From positions 1-6,210 of the forward strand of contig CALGGR010000328.1 in NCBI GenBank assembly GCA_937915755.1: a DNA stretch of 6,210 nucleotides, given 5' to 3'. Source of the stretch: an uncultured Fretibacterium sp. Its GTDB lineage: Bacteria; Synergistota; Synergistia; Synergistales; Aminobacteriaceae. Both the position numbers and the translations under genes were made by a program. This document shows positions 6,082 to 6,210 of the stretch, piece by piece; the stretch's first letter is position 1, and every line of letters begins with the position of its first letter. The notes below the pieces were generated by a model. It had not been told where the DNA came from. It ran no database searches and saw only the letters and a program-made list of their open reading frames with translations.

Positions 6082-6150
6082 ATAAGGGAATAAGGGGACA
6101 AGCAGGCACATGTGTACACGAACTCACTGCGTAAGTTATGTACAAAGTGC
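6082..6150 (-). other. Candidate origin of transfer (oriT) with nic-like site
   Basis: The arms GCACATGTGTACA (6106-6118) and TGTACAAAGTGC (6139-6150) form an imperfect inverted repeat with a 20-base spacer. Read on the minus strand, seven bases past the arm, CTGCTTG|T (6098-6105) matches the MOB-P/IncP nic consensus YATCYTG|Y at six of eight positions and is followed by CCCC. The proposed nick lies between 6099 and 6098. In RP4 the nic site also follows an inverted repeat by a similar distance and points toward traK, as here. No relaxase gene is visible in the window, so this rests on motif and position only. Confidence 0.4.
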
Positions 6151-6210
6151 GACGGACGTAATCGGCTGTAACCAGTCTCTCACGTGAGCTTGTCATGGAA
6201 CTGACCCTGA

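Larger units (their letters stand above)
5945..6210. other. Dyad-rich intergenic leader, probable transfer-origin region
   Basis: No convincing gene lies in these 266 bases. They contain several symmetric elements: a 17-base palindrome (6024-6040), two ATAAGGG direct repeats (6082-6088 and 6090-6096), a split inverted repeat (6106-6150), and a 10-base palindrome CTCACGTGAG (6179-6188). The operon promoter must lie here or just beyond. A weak candidate on the minus strand is TTAAAC (6029-6034), 18 bases, then TGCTAT (6005-6010), which would place the palindrome over the -35 box. An ATG on the plus strand at 6195 could open a divergent gene, but only 16 bases follow it. Confidence 0.55.

Noticed and set aside
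1..6210. Defence system, CRISPR array, tRNA/rRNA or insertion sequence
   Set aside because: I saw no repeat array, transposase motif, terminal repeats or structured RNA gene. Every substantial gene fits a conjugation cluster.

Overview
The window holds part of a conjugation gene cluster. All recognisable genes lie on the minus strand, so the operon reads from right to left and runs off the left edge inside its last gene. The core is an IncP/RP4-type trb block in the order trbB-trbC-trbD-trbE: VirB11-type ATPase, VirB2-type pilin, VirB3-type membrane protein and VirB4-type ATPase. The host is probably a Gram-negative bacterium. This follows from the T4SS type, the strong AAGGAGG-type ribosome sites and the roughly balanced base composition. 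I cannot place it more precisely. A plasmid or an integrative conjugative element would both fit.

Layout from right to left (direction of transcription). Bases 5945-6210 hold no clear gene but are rich in dyads. They include a split inverted repeat followed by a nic-like CTGCTTG|T on the strand leading into the operon (candidate oriT), and a perfect palindrome nearer the first gene. Next come a TraK-like protein with a disordered tail (5369-5944), a ParA/TraL-like ATPase (4620-5366), and a three-helix membrane protein in the TraM position (3922-4617). A small XRE-type regulator in the TrbA position (3557-3871) follows. Then come trbB (2626-3633), trbC (2203-2547), trbD (1883-2203) and trbE (1-1792, C-terminus cut by the window edge).

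How they may work together: the TraK/TraL/TraM-like proteins would prepare and bring the relaxosome at oriT to the cell envelope. TrbB and TrbE would power pilus assembly and substrate transport. TrbC would be the pilin and TrbD its inner-membrane partner. The XRE protein is the likely switch of the operon. In RP4 the oriT-traK-traL-traM and trbA-trbB-trbC-trbD-trbE blocks are separate (Tra1 and Tra2); here they appear joined in one transcription unit.

The least expected details are two micro-ORFs that bridge the trbB/trbC and trbD/trbE junctions, a pilin ending exactly four residues after a likely cyclisation glycine, an apparent Asp-to-Asn change in the Walker B motif of the ParA-like ATPase, and a regulator tail encoded entirely in DNA overlapping trbB. 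I see no RNA gene, CRISPR array or insertion sequence.
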